DNA of 64,000 bases from Roseovarius faecimaris. Lineage in GTDB: Bacteria; Pseudomonadota; Alphaproteobacteria; Rhodobacterales; Rhodobacteraceae. The translations under genes were made by a program, and so were the position numbers. The notes under the pieces were generated by a model. It searched no databases. It was not told the DNA's origin and saw only the letters and a program-made list of their open reading frames with translations. The stretch covers positions 2,052,501 to 2,116,500 of the forward strand of contig NZ_CP034348.1 in assembly GCF_009762325.1 (NCBI RefSeq). The letters are read 5' to 3'. Of this stretch, positions 35,629 through 46,033 are shown one piece after another (within the stretch, counting starts at the first letter, position 1; the number at the start of each line of letters is the position of its first letter).

Positions 35629-35646
35629 TAGTTTGGTATTAAACTA
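35629..35646. promoter_or_regulatory. TAGTTT/AAACTA inverted repeat upstream of lpd
   Basis: TAGTTT and AAACTA are separated by six bases, 21 nt before the lpd start. Possible operator; no regulator is assigned. Confidence 0.3.
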
Positions 35647-35729
35647 TTTTCCGAAAGCCCACAACGCAGAGCCGCCGCCCCGCGCTGAAATGGCGCGGAG
35701 ACCAGCAATATCCCAAGAGATTTAAGCCC

Positions 35730-36314
35730 TTATGCAGCGGCCTTGGCCTGCAGACTGCGCAATGTATGGCCATAACCGCCCTTGGCGACATAGTCGCGCT
35801 CCAGATCGGTCGACGGGCGGTCCAGCGCCTCGTTGCGGTAGGGGAAGCGGCCGAACTGGCGGATCACGTCGCGATGAGCCTGGGCATGGATCAGCTGCTC
35901 GGGCCCGCCTTCCGGCATCCGTTCGCACATCAGGCGAATGCACCGCTCCTGGTCACACAGGTTTTCCGAATGCATCAGCGGCAGATAGAAGAACTGCCGC
36001 GCGGGCTCGTCCAGGCGCAGATCCCATTTGCGGTTGATGGCCACCTTGGCAGCGGCCAGCGCATGTTTGTCGGTCGAAAACGCCTCGCCGGAGCCCCGGA
36101 ACATGTTGCGCGGAAACTGGTCCAGCAGGATGATATAAGCCAGCGTGCCCGAAGGATAGGTCAGCCAGAGCGCATTCGCCCCGTCCTTCGCATTCTGCCA
36201 GGCCTCACCAAACCTGTCCCGGATCGTCTGATCCAGCGCGTCGGTCGGATTATACCACCCGTCTTCCCCGACCTCGTCCAACCAAAAACTCAATACCTCT
36301 TCCGGCGCGACCAT
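35730..36314 (-). CDS. DUF924 family protein
   Basis: The 194-aa protein matches DUF924: EEVLSFWLDEVGEDGWYN at the start, GTLAYIILLDQFPRNMFRGSGEAFSTD in the middle, and FFYLPLMHSENLCDQERCIRL plus FGRFPYRNEALDR later. The family is helical and TPR-like and has no established activity. ATG 36314 has GAGGAG 7 nt upstream; the frame is open 90 bases earlier but without family similarity. It stands alone between lpd and a transporter gene. Confidence 0.85.
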   Translation of the reverse strand: MVAPEEVLSFWLDEVGEDGWYNPTDALDQTIRDRFGEAWQNAKDGANALWLTYPSGTLAYIILLDQFPRNMFRGSGEAFSTDKHALAAAKVAINRKWDLRLDEPARQFFYLPLMHSENLCDQERCIRLMCERMPEGGPEQLIHAQAHRDVIRQFGRFPYRNEALDRPSTDLERDYVAKGGYGHTLRSLQAKAAA

Positions 36315-36405
36315 GGACAAACTCCTCTGCATTCCATGAGCGTTACAAAATGTTAACTGCAGAATCCGAGATGGGAACAGTAACGAATTCCTACAATCCG
36401 ACATA

Positions 36406-37656
36406 TTAACCCTGAGACGTTTCCTGTTGCTCCTGGGCCACTTCGATAGCGTATTCCACGATCAGCGGAGAGCTTGTCGCGCCCATGGGCGAATAGCTCT
36501 CGGTATCCTCCACCGACGGGGCCGCGCGCTGCGTCATCCGGTAGGCCGCATAGGCTGCCATGGCAAAGCCCAGCACACCGATGATCAGGAAGAACCCCCA
36601 GGCCCCCACAAGGCCCATCAAGCCCCCGGTGATCACCGGCCCGGCAACCGCCCCCAGCCCGTTGATAAAGACCATCCCGCCCGCGGCGGCGGCCATGTCG
36701 TCATGCTCCAGAAAGTCGTTCGTATAGGCGATGAGCAGCGAATAGAGCGGGTTCGACGTCCCGCCGATCAGGACGGCGGCCACGAGCAGCATGATATAGC
36801 TGCCTCCCAGCAGCCCGCCCAGCACACCTCCCAGCCCCAGCACGACCGAGATGATCAGGATCAGCTTGCGCCGGTCCATCCGGTCCGAAATCCAGCCGAT
36901 CGGGAACTGCATCACCAATGCGGCCACATAGAACATCGACACGAAAAGCGAGATCTGCGCCACGCTCAGCCCCGCCTCGGCACCATAGACCGGCGCCATG
37001 CCGAACTGGGCCGCGAACACACCGCCCAGAAGGAACATACCCACACAGCCCAGCGGCGAAATCTTCATGATTTCCATAAGGCTAAGGGGTTTCGTGGTGG
37101 AAAAGGCCGGGGTTGGCCCGACCGAAAGAAGGATCGGCGCAAAGGCCAGGCTGACCAGGATCGACGGGATGATAAACAGGATATACCCGCCCGGATCGGC
37201 CACCAGCATCAGCGCCTGCGCGCTGACGATGCCGACCATCTGCATGATCATGTAAAGCGACAGCGCCTTGCCCCGGTTCTCGTTATTGGCCGCCTCATTG
37301 AGCCAGCTTTCGGCGGTCACGTAGACGCCCGAAAAACAGAACCCGATCAGAATACGCGCAGCCCCCCAGGCGAACGGGTCGGTAAACAGCGGATAGGTGA
37401 TCATCACCGCCGAAATGAGTGATCCGAGGGCGGCAAAGACCCGCACATGCCCGACCCGGCGGATCATGTCCGGCGCGCGCCGCGATCCGAACAGAAAGCC
37501 GACGAAATAGCCCGACATCACCAGCGACATTTCCAGGGTGGAAAATCCCTCGATCTCGCCGCGCACACCCAACAGCGTGGACTGCATGCCATTGCCCATC
37601 TGCAACAGCATCATGCCCAGAAGCAGGGCCCAGGCGCTTCGTATCACATGCAGCAT
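36406..37656 (-). CDS. MFS transporter, YcaD-like
   Basis: The 416-aa protein has about twelve transmembrane segments with MFS-type loops: GFLFGSRRAPDMIRRVGHVRVF between TM2 and TM3 (the RR-G motif A region) and GWISDRMDRRKLIL before TM8. The AESWLNEAANNENRGKALSLYM stretch is characteristic of the YcaD/CynX-like branch. The substrate is unknown. An acidic C-terminal tail of about 30 residues extends into the cytoplasm. It stands alone upstream of DUF924 on the same strand. Confidence 0.88.
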   Translation of the reverse strand: MLHVIRSAWALLLGMMLLQMGNGMQSTLLGVRGEIEGFSTLEMSLVMSGYFVGFLFGSRRAPDMIRRVGHVRVFAALGSLISAVMITYPLFTDPFAWGAARILIGFCFSGVYVTAESWLNEAANNENRGKALSLYMIMQMVGIVSAQALMLVADPGGYILFIIPSILVSLAFAPILLSVGPTPAFSTTKPLSLMEIMKISPLGCVGMFLLGGVFAAQFGMAPVYGAEAGLSVAQISLFVSMFYVAALVMQFPIGWISDRMDRRKLILIISVVLGLGGVLGGLLGGSYIMLLVAAVLIGGTSNPLYSLLIAYTNDFLEHDDMAAAAGGMVFINGLGAVAGPVITGGLMGLVGAWGFFLIIGVLGFAMAAYAAYRMTQRAAPSVEDTESYSPMGATSSPLIVEYAIEVAQEQQETSQG

Positions 37657-37691
37657 CTTCGCTCTCCACTGTCACGATCAGGGGTCGCGAC

Positions 37692-38780
37692 TCAGGCTTT
37701 CATCAATTTGCCGCCGATGACAGTGTTTTTCTCCGGGATCAACAATGAAGAATCACCATAGCTGAAAAAACGGTAATTTTCCGCAACCGCATGGGCATAA
37801 ATATCGCGGATGCGATCCTGGCCCATCAGCGCGGATACAAGCATCATCAGCGTCGATTTGGGCAAGTGGAAATTGGTCATCAGCGCATCGGTGGCCCGAA
37901 ACTCAAAGCCCGGATAGATGAAGATATCCGTGTCGCCTTCCCAGGCGCGCACCACGCCCGTCTCGCGCGCCGCGGTCTCAATCAGGCGCAGGGCGGTGGT
38001 CCCCACCGGGATGATCCGCCCCCCCGCCGCGCGCGTCGCGGCGATCTCGTCGGCGGCCTCGGCGCTCACCTGCCCCCATTCGGCATGCATCTTGTGAGTG
38101 GTCACGTCATCCACCTTCACCGGCAGGAAGGTGCCCGCCCCCACATGCAGCGTGACATGGGTGAAATCGACGCCGCGCCTGCGCAACGCCTCCAGCAGCG
38201 CCTCGTCGAAATGCAGCGACGCGGTGGGCGCGGCCACGGCCCCCAATTCGCGGGCGAACACCGTCTGGTAATCTTGCTTGTCGCGCTCATCGGCCTTGCG
38301 CTTGGCCTCGATATAGGGCGGCAGCGGCATCGCCCCCACCCGCGCAAGTGCTGCCTCGAAATCCTCCCCCGTCAGGTTGAACCTGAGCCGCGCCTGACCA
38401 TCGGCCCGGTCCATCAGCGTGGCCTCAAACCCCTCTCCAAAGGCGATCACCTCGCCATCCCTGACCTTCTTCAGCGGCTTGATCAGCGCGCTCCAGTCCC
38501 CCTCCGGCGTGGGCGACAGCAGCGTGACCTCGATCTTCGCAACACCCCCCTCCTGCGCGCCTGCCCGCGTGCGCGTGCCACTCAGCCGCGCCGGGATCAC
38601 CTTGGTGTCATTCAGGATCAGACGGTCGCCGGGGTTGAGAAAATCGGGCAGCTCGATCACCCGCGCATCCCGGATCGTGCCGCCCTCGGCCACCAACAGG
38701 CGCGCCGAACTGCGCGGATTGGCCGGGCGCGTGGCAATCAGCCTGTCCGGCAAGTCGAAATCGAAATCGCTCAGCTTCAT
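37692..38780 (-). CDS. queA: S-adenosylmethionine:tRNA ribosyltransferase-isomerase
   Basis: The 362-aa enzyme transfers a ribosyl unit from SAM to preQ1-modified tRNA, making epoxyqueuosine. Family motifs are [15 protein letters not shown] at the start, [27 protein letters not shown] and [16 protein letters not shown]. The ATG overlaps the stop of the large AsmA-like gene by four bases. Confidence 0.96.
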   Translation of the reverse strand: MKLSDFDFDLPDRLIATRPANPRSSARLLVAEGGTIRDARVIELPDFLNPGDRLILNDTKVIPARLSGTRTRAGAQEGGVAKIEVTLLSPTPEGDWSALIKPLKKVRDGEVIAFGEGFEATLMDRADGQARLRFNLTGEDFEAALARVGAMPLPPYIEAKRKADERDKQDYQTVFARELGAVAAPTASLHFDEALLEALRRRGVDFTHVTLHVGAGTFLPVKVDDVTTHKMHAEWGQVSAEAADEIAATRAAGGRIIPVGTTALRLIETAARETGVVRAWEGDTDIFIYPGFEFRATDALMTNFHLPKSTLMMLVSALMGQDRIRDIYAHAVAENYRFFSYGDSSLLIPEKNTVIGGKLMKA

Positions 38781-41700
38781 CTCTGCACCTTCGGCGGCGG
38801 ACGGCGGAACAGCTCGCGGAACATCCCCGGCGTCAGCAGCGACAGCGGGTTCACCGTCACGCGCGGATCCGAGGCAGGCCCGGTCAGCTCGTAATTAAAC
38901 CCGATGAGCCCCTCGCCCTTGCGGGTAAAAAGCCCGCCAACCGCATTCACCAGATACAGCGGCGAAAAGACCCCCTGCATGTTCATCTGTCCACTGCCCA
39001 AGTCATAAAACCCGTCCATCGAAATCCCCATCGACGCGCCCACCGCACTGCCCCGTTCCAGGATCACCTGCGTCGGCGTCAGCTGAAAATCCGCCTCCAC
39101 CTGGCCAAAATGAATGCCTTCGCCGCCAAGCTGCTCCAGAAGCCCCACGACACTCAGCGTGTTGAACAGCGCGGCCAGCGCCGGGGCATCCTTGAGCCGC
39201 ATCTGCTCGACCGTGAGCTTGCCGTTGTAGCTGCCTTTCGCGGTCGCCGGGAAAAGCGTGAGGTCCATCTCACCGTCACGCGCGTTTTTCAAGAGCCCCG
39301 CCGATTTCATCACACTGCCGGCATCCTGCGACAGGATGCGAAAGGCGCTGCGCCCCTGATGCGGCAGGACCACGCCCGTCACCCTGGCGCCGCCATTCAC
39401 CTGCCCCGAAAAACGCCCGTCGGCGCCTTTCGACATATCCAGTTCGGCCTGGAAATTGGTCAGCGCGATCCCGTCGGAAATCTGCAACCGGTCAAGGCTC
39501 AGGCTCAGCGGCCCGGTTTGCCCGCTGCTCTGGCCGCTCTCCCCGCTGCCGCCCAGCGAGGTCTGGCGCATGTCGATCATGCCGCCCCGCACCTGCACGG
39601 CGGGCGCCGCATTGCCGCCGCGCCCGATCAGGTCCACCGGCGCATCCAGCCAGCTGCCCACACGCACCCGGGAAAACCGCGCCCGCTCCAGCCCGCCATC
39701 CGGCCTCAGGCCGATGCTGCCCTCGGCCTGCAATCCCGCCGCATTCAGCGAAAGCTGGTTGATCTCGGGCGGCGACCCGAGCGAGCCCAGCACCTCCAGC
39801 GCGCCGCGCCCGCTCTGCGACAATGCCCAGCCCAGCGGCGGCAGGCTCAGCCCCAGCCCCGCCAGATCCGACCGCAGGGCGAACTTGCCGGGCTCGCCCT
39901 TGCGGAACCGGATGGTCAGATCGCCCTGCCCGTTTCCGCTGATCGAGCCGGGGGGCAGGCCGATGTTGAACTCGTCGGCAAAGCGTTCCGACAATTCCAC
40001 TGTCCCGTTCAGCACGCTGCTGCCATCCGCGTCCTTGCCGATCCGGGTGGACCACGCGCCCGAGGCAGGCACAGCCCCGATCCGCCCGTCACCCGCGATG
40101 CTCAGCTCTCCGTCCTTGGCCGTCACCGCCAGTCGCGGCGACGCGAGCACCCGCCCCGGCACCAGCGTCTCGGAGCGCACATCGCGTGCCGTGGCGCGGA
40201 TATCATAGGTCACATCCCCGGGCGCCACCTTCTGCTTCAGCCGGAAATTCAGCAGCCCCTGCACCTCGGCCCGCCCATCGGCCAGGGTCACCGGCTGACC
40301 CGCCTTCTGCAGGAACCGGAACGGCCCCGAATCCAGTAGCGACAGCGCGGCGGTGACCGTGCTCGACGTGGACAGCCGCACCTCTGCCGGGGCCTGCTGC
40401 TGTGACGTGTCGGTCACGATAAAGCTGGTGCCAGCGATATCCACCTTTCCGCCCTGCGCCGCCGTCACATGCCCGCGATCCGCCGACAGCACGAACCGCT
40501 TGTCATAGAGCGAGCCATGCCCCGCCGCCCCCTTGATCACCGGCACATCCTTGATAAACCGCGTCTCCAGCTCTTCGAAATCGAAGCCAAGAAACAGATC
40601 AGGGCGGCTCTTGGGGCTGGACCGCAGGGCAAGCTGAATGTCACTCATCTTCGCCCCGCGCACATTGTCGCGGATCCAGTTGCGCGTCGGCGCCTTGACG
40701 CTTTCGGGCCAGAGCTGAAGCATCCGCTCCGGCGTCAGCCCGTCCATCCGCCCGTCCAGCGCAACCGACCAGCCCTCCGGCCCCGCCCCGGCCCGGCCCG
40801 TCAGGATCAGCCGTTGACCCTGATCGGAAAAGCTCATCTCGCCCAGCGTCAGCTCGAACGGATCAAGCCGCAGCTTCGCATCCATCGTCGCGCCTTCCAC
40901 CGAAACCGGCTCGGCATAAAGCGCGGCCGGATTGGCCGACAGCTCGGACACCCGGAACTGCGTCCACAACTCCGTCGGCCAGCCCTCGTCCAGACCAATC
41001 AGAAACGCCTTGCCCTCGACCCGTGCCGTGACCCACTTGCTTTCGACAAAGGCTTCGCTGACCTGCATGGTCTGGGTCAGCGGATCGAAGGTCAGATAGG
41101 TGCGCGCGCGGCTGAACGGGATCGGCCGTGCCGCCTCTGTCGGCTGCACCGCGCCCGCGCCGATCTGCAAGGTCGCGTTCAGCGGCCCCAGACGGCCATC
41201 CTCCATCACCGAGGCCCGCAGCGCTCCGGACATCGGCGCATCCAGCGCATCCAGAAACGCCAGAGCCGGGGTCTGGCCGGCCATGTCTCGGGCGGGCATG
41301 TCGTCAAAGCTCACGCCGAACTCCGCCGCCGTCTCACCGATCTGGCCCGAATAGTTCATCTCCAGCGTGGTGGCATAGCCGCGATTGCCCAGCAGCACGA
41401 AATCCCCCCGCAACTGCAACCGCTTGCGCTCCCGCGACAGCTCGATCCGCCCGCCATCGACCGTCCAGTTGCGCCGCGCGCGCGCATCTTCGTATTGCAC
41501 CGTGAGGTTCTCGGCCTCCACCCGTTTGAGCGCCGCGAAATCGGGCCGCAGCAGGAACCGGTCAACCTCCTGAATGAGCCCCGCCAGGCTGGGCGCGTCC
41601 TCCACCGTCTCGGGGCTGTCCCCCAGGGCCAGGCCGATATTGCCGTCCTCGCTGCGCCGCAATCTCAGCGTGGCCCCCGACAGTCGGATCGTCGCTGGAC

Positions 41701-42094
41701 GTATCTCGCCGCGCAGCAACGGGCGCAGGGCCACCGTCCCATCCACATCCGACAGGATCGCCAGCCGCTCGCCCCGTGCATCCGAGATCATCAGGTTGCG
41801 CATCACCAGCCGCGGCACCCAGTCGCGTTCCAGCACAAAGGCCACATCGCCAAAACGCAGCTGCGGACCGGTCAGGCCGCTGTTGATCCGGGTCGACACC
41901 TCGTCGCGCAACCAGCCCGGCGCGCTGACCGGCTTGCCCAGGATCGAAAAAAGCCCCACCGCCCCGACAAGCGCCAGCACCACCAGCGGCACGCCCAGCC
42001 ACAACGCGCAGCGCCGCAGCCACCCGCGGCGCGGCTTGGCCGCATCGGCCTCGGGGCTGCCTTTCGGGTCTGCCTCTTTGGCGGGCTCGCTCAT
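38777..42094 (-). CDS. large AsmA/YhdP-like envelope protein (DUF3971 type)
   Basis: The 1105-aa protein has one N-terminal transmembrane segment ([20 protein letters not shown]) and a long beta-rich periplasmic part. Features include DUF3971-like [36 protein letters not shown] in the middle and an AsmA-like end ([46 protein letters not shown]). Such proteins are thought to form hydrophobic grooves that carry phospholipids to the outer membrane. ATG 42094 follows AAGGAGG. It overlaps queA by four bases, an operon without evident functional link. Confidence 0.88.
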   Translation of the reverse strand: MSEPAKEADPKGSPEADAAKPRRGWLRRCALWLGVPLVVLALVGAVGLFSILGKPVSAPGWLRDEVSTRINSGLTGPQLRFGDVAFVLERDWVPRLVMRNLMISDARGERLAILSDVDGTVALRPLLRGEIRPATIRLSGATLRLRRSEDGNIGLALGDSPETVEDAPSLAGLIQEVDRFLLRPDFAALKRVEAENLTVQYEDARARRNWTVDGGRIELSRERKRLQLRGDFVLLGNRGYATTLEMNYSGQIGETAAEFGVSFDDMPARDMAGQTPALAFLDALDAPMSGALRASVMEDGRLGPLNATLQIGAGAVQPTEAARPIPFSRARTYLTFDPLTQTMQVSEAFVESKWVTARVEGKAFLIGLDEGWPTELWTQFRVSELSANPAALYAEPVSVEGATMDAKLRLDPFELTLGEMSFSDQGQRLILTGRAGAGPEGWSVALDGRMDGLTPERMLQLWPESVKAPTRNWIRDNVRGAKMSDIQLALRSSPKSRPDLFLGFDFEELETRFIKDVPVIKGAAGHGSLYDKRFVLSADRGHVTAAQGGKVDIAGTSFIVTDTSQQQAPAEVRLSTSSTVTAALSLLDSGPFRFLQKAGQPVTLADGRAEVQGLLNFRLKQKVAPGDVTYDIRATARDVRSETLVPGRVLASPRLAVTAKDGELSIAGDGRIGAVPASGAWSTRIGKDADGSSVLNGTVELSERFADEFNIGLPPGSISGNGQGDLTIRFRKGEPGKFALRSDLAGLGLSLPPLGWALSQSGRGALEVLGSLGSPPEINQLSLNAAGLQAEGSIGLRPDGGLERARFSRVRVGSWLDAPVDLIGRGGNAAPAVQVRGGMIDMRQTSLGGSGESGQSSGQTGPLSLSLDRLQISDGIALTNFQAELDMSKGADGRFSGQVNGGARVTGVVLPHQGRSAFRILSQDAGSVMKSAGLLKNARDGEMDLTLFPATAKGSYNGKLTVEQMRLKDAPALAALFNTLSVVGLLEQLGGEGIHFGQVEADFQLTPTQVILERGSAVGASMGISMDGFYDLGSGQMNMQGVFSPLYLVNAVGGLFTRKGEGLIGFNYELTGPASDPRVTVNPLSLLTPGMFRELFRRPPPKVQR

Positions 42095-42197
42095 CGTCCT
42101 CCTTGCGGCTGAGACCAGGGCCACACACACGCGCCCTTTTCGCTCGCCTTTTGCGACCTAATATGAAACTCCTCGTCGCAGTTAACAAGGATTGCCC

Positions 42198-42659
42198 ATG
42201 CCCGAAACCACCGATATCGCCCCCGACTTCACCCTGCCCCGTGACGGCGGCGGCGAGGTGACGCTGTCATCGCTCAAACCCAAATCCGTTGTCCTCTTCT
42301 TCTACCCGCGCGACGACACGTCCGGCTGCACCAAAGAGGCCATCGGCTTCACCGACGCGGCGGGCGAATTCGAGGCCGCAGGCGCGGTCGTGCTCGGCAT
42401 CTCCAAGGACAGCATCGCCAAACATGACAAGTTCCGCGACAAACACGGGCTCGGCGTGGCCCTTCTGTCGGATGAAGACAGCGATGTTTGCGAACGCTAC
42501 GACGTCTGGAAGGAAAAGAGCATGTATGGCAAGAAATTCTTCGGCATCGAGCGCTCCACCTTCCTGATCGACGGGACCGGCAAGATCGCCCGCGTCTGGC
42601 GCAAGGTGAAAGTGCCCGGCCATGTGGACGAGGTGCTTGAGGCGGCGCGCGCGCTGTGA
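42198..42659 (+). CDS. bcp: peroxiredoxin, Bcp/PrxQ type
   Basis: The 153-aa thiol peroxidase has APDFTLPRDGGGEVTLSSLKPKSVVLFFYPRDDTSGCTKEA with the peroxidatic Cys in SGCT. The resolving Cys usually found five residues later is replaced by Ile (GCTKEAIGF). Another Cys in DVCERY lies far away, so this is either a 1-Cys enzyme or an atypical 2-Cys form. ATG 42198 has AAGG 7 nt upstream. It diverges from the AsmA-like gene and overlaps DUF455 by four bases (GTGA). Confidence 0.92.
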   Translation: MPETTDIAPDFTLPRDGGGEVTLSSLKPKSVVLFFYPRDDTSGCTKEAIGFTDAAGEFEAAGAVVLGISKDSIAKHDKFRDKHGLGVALLSDEDSDVCERYDVWKEKSMYGKKFFGIERSTFLIDGTGKIARVWRKVKVPGHVDEVLEAARAL

Positions 42660-43477
42660 CCACGCTCAGCGACATGGCCGTCGAGGTGCTGACCACCGCC
42701 GATGGCCGCGCCAAGACCGCCCTTTCGCGCAGGCATGCCGCCACCTGGTTTGCCGCGCGCGCGGCGGGTGAGGTGATCCCGCTCGGCAATGCCTCCCCGC
42801 CTCTGCGCCCGGCGCGCCCCGACAAACCGGCGCTCCTCGACCCGCGCGACGTGCCCCGCCGCCGCCCCGGCAGCCCGCAGGGGCGCATCGCCCTTCTGCA
42901 TGCCGTGGCGCATATCGAACTGAACGCCGTGGACCTGCACTGGGACATCATCGCGCGGTTTTCTGATGTCAAAATGCCAGCCGGATTCTATGATGACTGG
43001 GTCAAGGCGGCAGATGAAGAATCAAAACATTTCAATCTGATATCCGACTGTCTTGAAGCACTCGGCAGCCATTACGGCGCCCTGCCTGCCCATGCCGGAA
43101 TGTGGCGCGCCGCCGAGGATACGATCGATGATTTCATGGGCCGCCTGGCCGTGGTGCCGATGGTGCTGGAGGCGCGCGGCCTCGACGTGACCCCCGGCAT
43201 GATCGAGATTTTCGAAAAGGCAGGCGAAACCCAGGCGGTCGATGCCATGCAGGTCATCTATGCCGAAGAGGTCGCGCATGTCGCCTATGGCTCCAAGTGG
43301 TTTCACTTCCTCTGCGGGCGGCATGATCTCGACCCCAAAGAGGTGTTCCACAGCCTTGTGCGGCGCTATTTTCACGGCCCGCTCAAGCCGCCCTTCAACG
43401 AGGAAAAACGCGCCGAGGCGGGCCTGCCGCCCGACTTCTACTGGCCCCTTGCCGACCACCCTGACGCGAACCGTTAG
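42656..43477 (+). CDS. DUF455 ferritin-like protein
   Basis: The 273-aa protein begins at GTG 42656 inside the bcp stop region. It has the family pattern RIALLHAVAHIELNAVDLHWDIIARF, DDWVKAADEESKHFNLISDCLEALGSHYG, and QVIYAEEVAHVAYGSKWF, which contain paired Glu and E-x-x-H motifs of a di-iron four-helix bundle. The enzymatic role is unknown; some relatives take part in tRNA hydroxylation-like chemistry. Coupling with bcp suggests a peroxide- or iron-related context. Confidence 0.87.
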   Translation: MTTLSDMAVEVLTTADGRAKTALSRRHAATWFAARAAGEVIPLGNASPPLRPARPDKPALLDPRDVPRRRPGSPQGRIALLHAVAHIELNAVDLHWDIIARFSDVKMPAGFYDDWVKAADEESKHFNLISDCLEALGSHYGALPAHAGMWRAAEDTIDDFMGRLAVVPMVLEARGLDVTPGMIEIFEKAGETQAVDAMQVIYAEEVAHVAYGSKWFHFLCGRHDLDPKEVFHSLVRRYFHGPLKPPFNEEKRAEAGLPPDFYWPLADHPDANR

Positions 43478-43561
43478 CGCCACCGTCACCGCATAGGGCA
43501 AGTCCTTGGAATCGGCGGATTTTCGCCACATGCGCCTTCATCCGCCAAAAAGGCTGGTGCG

Positions 43562-43588
43562 CTTGACCAAATACCTTGCCGAAGGCAA
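43562..43588 (-). repeat. variant of the dispersed 3'-end element, copy E
   Basis: On the minus strand it reads GCCTTCGGCAAGGTATTTGG, a 4-bp stem plus T-rich tail similar to copies A-D. Here the neighbouring genes are both on the plus strand, so it does not fit the rule that it lies behind a gene of its own orientation. Confidence 0.35.
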
Positions 43589-43675
43589 AGCCGCTGGGGT
43601 ATGCACGACCGCGGGCGCTGCCACTCCAAAAATACGTGCGCCGCAATGGGATGGGAAAGATAGGGGCCCGAGGAT

Positions 43676-44998
43676 TTGCGAAGCAAAATTGCGATCAAGA
43701 TGGATGCGTTTCTGGAGCGGTATTTTCCTGAGCGACGCGTCTTTCTGAAATCCGATACGGACACGCGGTTCATCCGCCTCCGTCCTGCCTCACAACTCAT
43801 GGCCTTCCTGGGCTGCTCGGCCATTGTCGCCTGGGCGATCATCGCCACCGCGATCCTGATCATGGACAGCATCGGCTCGGGCAATTTCCGCGAACAGGCC
43901 AAGCGCGATCAGCGCACCTATGAAACCCGGCTCAACGCCCTGTCCGCCGAACGCGACCTGCGCGCCGAAGAGGCGATTGCCGCCCAGGAGCGTTTCAATA
44001 CCGCGCTTCGGGAAATCTCCAAGATGCAGTCGGAGCTTCTGGCCTCCGAGACCCGCCGCCGCGAGATGGAAACCGGCATCGAGGTGATCCAGGCCACCCT
44101 GCGCAAAGTGATGAACGAGCGCAACGATGCCCGCGAAGAAGCACAACAGCTCGCGCTCGCCCTCGAAGAAAACGGCGGTCAGACAGGCGTGACCGGCGAC
44201 AAGGGCGGGCTGAACCAGCAGGCGCTGAACTTCCTGACCGCAGCACTTGAGGACACCGCCAGCGCCCGCGACACGATCACCGAAAATGCGCAGGAGGCGC
44301 TTCTGGCCGCCGATGAGATGGCGCTTCAGATCGAGTTGATGAAAGACCAGAACAACCAGATCTTCCGTCAGCTCGAAGAGGCCATGACCATCTCGGTCGA
44401 GCCGCTCGACAAGATGTTCCGCGCCGCCGGGCTCAACACCGAAAGCCTGCTGAACACCGTCCGCCGCGGCTATTCCGGCCAGGGCGGCCCGCTGACCCCG
44501 CTCAGCTTCTCCACCCGCGGGGGCGACCCCTCGGAAGACACGCTGCGCGCCAACCGGCTTCTCAGCCAGATGGACCGGCTCAACATGTACCGGATCGCGG
44601 CGCAAAAGGCCCCCTTCGCCCTGCCGGTCAAATCCGCGTTCCGCTACACGTCGGGCTTTGGCATGCGCTGGGGCCGGATGCATAACGGCACGGATTTCGC
44701 AGCCCCCCACGGCACGCCGATCTATGCCACCGCCGATGGTGTCGTCACCCATGCGGGCTGGCAGTCAGGCTACGGCCGCCTCGTGAAGATCCAGCACGAG
44801 TTCGGCATCGAGACCCGCTATGCCCATAATTCGAAACTGTTCGTTCAAGAGGGCCAAAGGGTCTCGCGCGGACAGAAGATTGCTGCTATGGGGAACACTG
44901 GACGTTCTACCGGCACTCATCTACATTACGAAATCCGTGTCGGCGGCAAACCCGTCAACCCCATGATCTATATCAAGGCAGCGAACGATGTTTTCTAA
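43676..44998 (+). CDS. DUF5930/M23 family murein metallopeptidase
   Basis: The 440-aa protein has one transmembrane segment (about 42-65), a long coiled coil (about 75-150), and a C-terminal M23 (LytM) domain. Zinc-site motifs are RMHNGTDFAAPHGTPIYA and GTHLHYEIRVGG, both intact, so an active glycyl-type endopeptidase is expected. The start is uncertain: TTG 43676 keeps a basic N-terminus, while ATG 43700 would remove eight residues; neither has a strong site. It overlaps the bactofilin gene by 11 bases. M23-bactofilin pairs shape cell-wall growth in several bacteria. Confidence 0.88.
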   Translation: MRSKIAIKMDAFLERYFPERRVFLKSDTDTRFIRLRPASQLMAFLGCSAIVAWAIIATAILIMDSIGSGNFREQAKRDQRTYETRLNALSAERDLRAEEAIAAQERFNTALREISKMQSELLASETRRREMETGIEVIQATLRKVMNERNDAREEAQQLALALEENGGQTGVTGDKGGLNQQALNFLTAALEDTASARDTITENAQEALLAADEMALQIELMKDQNNQIFRQLEEAMTISVEPLDKMFRAAGLNTESLLNTVRRGYSGQGGPLTPLSFSTRGGDPSEDTLRANRLLSQMDRLNMYRIAAQKAPFALPVKSAFRYTSGFGMRWGRMHNGTDFAAPHGTPIYATADGVVTHAGWQSGYGRLVKIQHEFGIETRYAHNSKLFVQEGQRVSRGQKIAAMGNTGRSTGTHLHYEIRVGGKPVNPMIYIKAANDVF

Positions 44999-45500
44999 AA
45001 GCAAAATCAACGACCCGGCCCCGAAACCTGAGGAGGCCACCCGGCCCGCCGCCCCTGCGCCCAAGACGGATGCAAATCCCGCCGCGGCAGAGTTCAAGGC
45101 CGCAGCCCCCAAAGCCAAGCCGCCCGCATCGGTGCTTTCGTCGGATCTGCATGTGACCGGCAACCTCAAGACCACCGGCGATATCCAGGTCGAAGGCACT
45201 GTCGAAGGCGATATTCGCGCGCATCTTCTGACCATCGGCGAAGGCGCCACCATCAAAGGCGAAGTGATCGCCGATGACGTGGTGATCAATGGCCGCATCG
45301 TGGGCCGTGTGCGTGGCCTTAAGGTGCGCCTGACCTCGACCGCCCGCGTCGAAGGCGACATCATCCACAAGACCATCGCAATCGAAAGCGGCGCGCATTT
45401 CGAAGGCTCGGTGCAGCGTCAGGATGACCCGCTCAACGCCAAGTCGAAAAACCCGAACCCGGCCGCCGCCGCCGCATCTTCGGACGCCGCCAAAGGCTGA
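44988..45500 (+). CDS. bactofilin
   Basis: The 170-aa protein has a Pro/Ala-rich N-terminal tail and a bactofilin beta-helix core at about residues 48-145 (SDLHVTGNLKTTGDIQVEGTVEGDIRA, ATIKGEVIADDVVINGRIVGRV, ARVEGDIIHKTIAIESGAHFEG), followed by an Ala-rich tail. Bactofilins polymerise without nucleotide into membrane-linked scaffolds that localise wall enzymes. Overlap with the M23 peptidase gene strongly suggests the two act together. A strong terminator follows. Confidence 0.93.
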   Translation: MFSKSKINDPAPKPEEATRPAAPAPKTDANPAAAEFKAAAPKAKPPASVLSSDLHVTGNLKTTGDIQVEGTVEGDIRAHLLTIGEGATIKGEVIADDVVINGRIVGRVRGLKVRLTSTARVEGDIIHKTIAIESGAHFEGSVQRQDDPLNAKSKNPNPAAAAASSDAAKG

Positions 45501-45532
45501 CCGCAGCGCAAGACCGGCTGAAAAAACAGAGA

Positions 45533-45572
45533 AAAGGCGCCCTGCCCATGCGGCAGCGGCGCCTTTCCTTTT
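45533..45572 (+). terminator. intrinsic terminator after the bactofilin gene
   Basis: AAAGGCGCC-CTGCC pairs with GGCAG-c-GGCGCCTTT (one bulged C), followed by CCTTTTG. It is partly bidirectional and also lies behind the DUF4242 gene on the opposite strand. Confidence 0.8.
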
Positions 45573-45599
45573 GCGGCCGTCCGGCCGTGTCCCGCGCGG

Positions 45600-45875
45600 T
45601 CAGTTATTGGCGGTCAGCGGGTCGATGATCTGGGACACTTCGGTGACCTTGCTGAACGGGATGCCGCTCAGTTCCGCATGTTGCTTGATCTCATCCTCGC
45701 TCTCCGCGAGATAGACACAGAACGTCTTGTCGCCCGCAACATAGGAATGCTGCCACTGAATGCCCGGGCCGACGCTGGCAAGGGCCTGGTTCGATGCGCG
45801 TGCCGCGCCGCACAGCTCGGTCATGGAAAACTCTCCGATACCAGGAATGTCACGTTCGATGATGTAGCGTTTCAT
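45600..45875 (-). CDS. DUF4242 family small protein
   Basis: The 91-aa protein begins MKRYIIERDIPGIGEFSMTEL, then CGAARASNQALASVGPGIQWQHSYVAGDKTFCVYLAESEDEIKQHAELSG. This is the DUF4242 (SCO4226-like) ferredoxin-like fold, whose Streptomyces member binds nickel. GGAAGGA lies 7 nt before ATG 45875; the longer frame upstream crosses the promoter and is rejected. It diverges from a LysR gene, which is its probable regulator. Confidence 0.8.
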   Translation of the reverse strand: MKRYIIERDIPGIGEFSMTELCGAARASNQALASVGPGIQWQHSYVAGDKTFCVYLAESEDEIKQHAELSGIPFSKVTEVSQIIDPLTANN

Positions 45876-45977
45876 GATGTTATCCTTCCGATTTTGAGGT
45901 CTGTCGGTGTGCACAGTCACAGCATGACCTGTCCCGGTCGAATTCGCGAATTCAATTTTCTTTAGCAAAACGAAGAA

Positions 45978-46033
45978 AACCTTTATCATTGATGCTTGAT
46001 GTTTTGCCTATTAAAGGTAACCTTTATCAATGA
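45978..46033. promoter_or_regulatory. duplicated AACCTTTATCA boxes between DUF4242 and LysR genes
   Basis: AACCTTTATCATTGA (45978-45992) and AACCTTTATCAATGA (46019-46033) match at 14 of 15 bases and are exactly 41 bp apart, about four helical turns. The second overlaps a 15-bp palindrome TAAAGGT-A-ACCTTTA (46012-46026) and the LysR start codon, so the regulator may bind both and repress itself. Confidence 0.6.
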
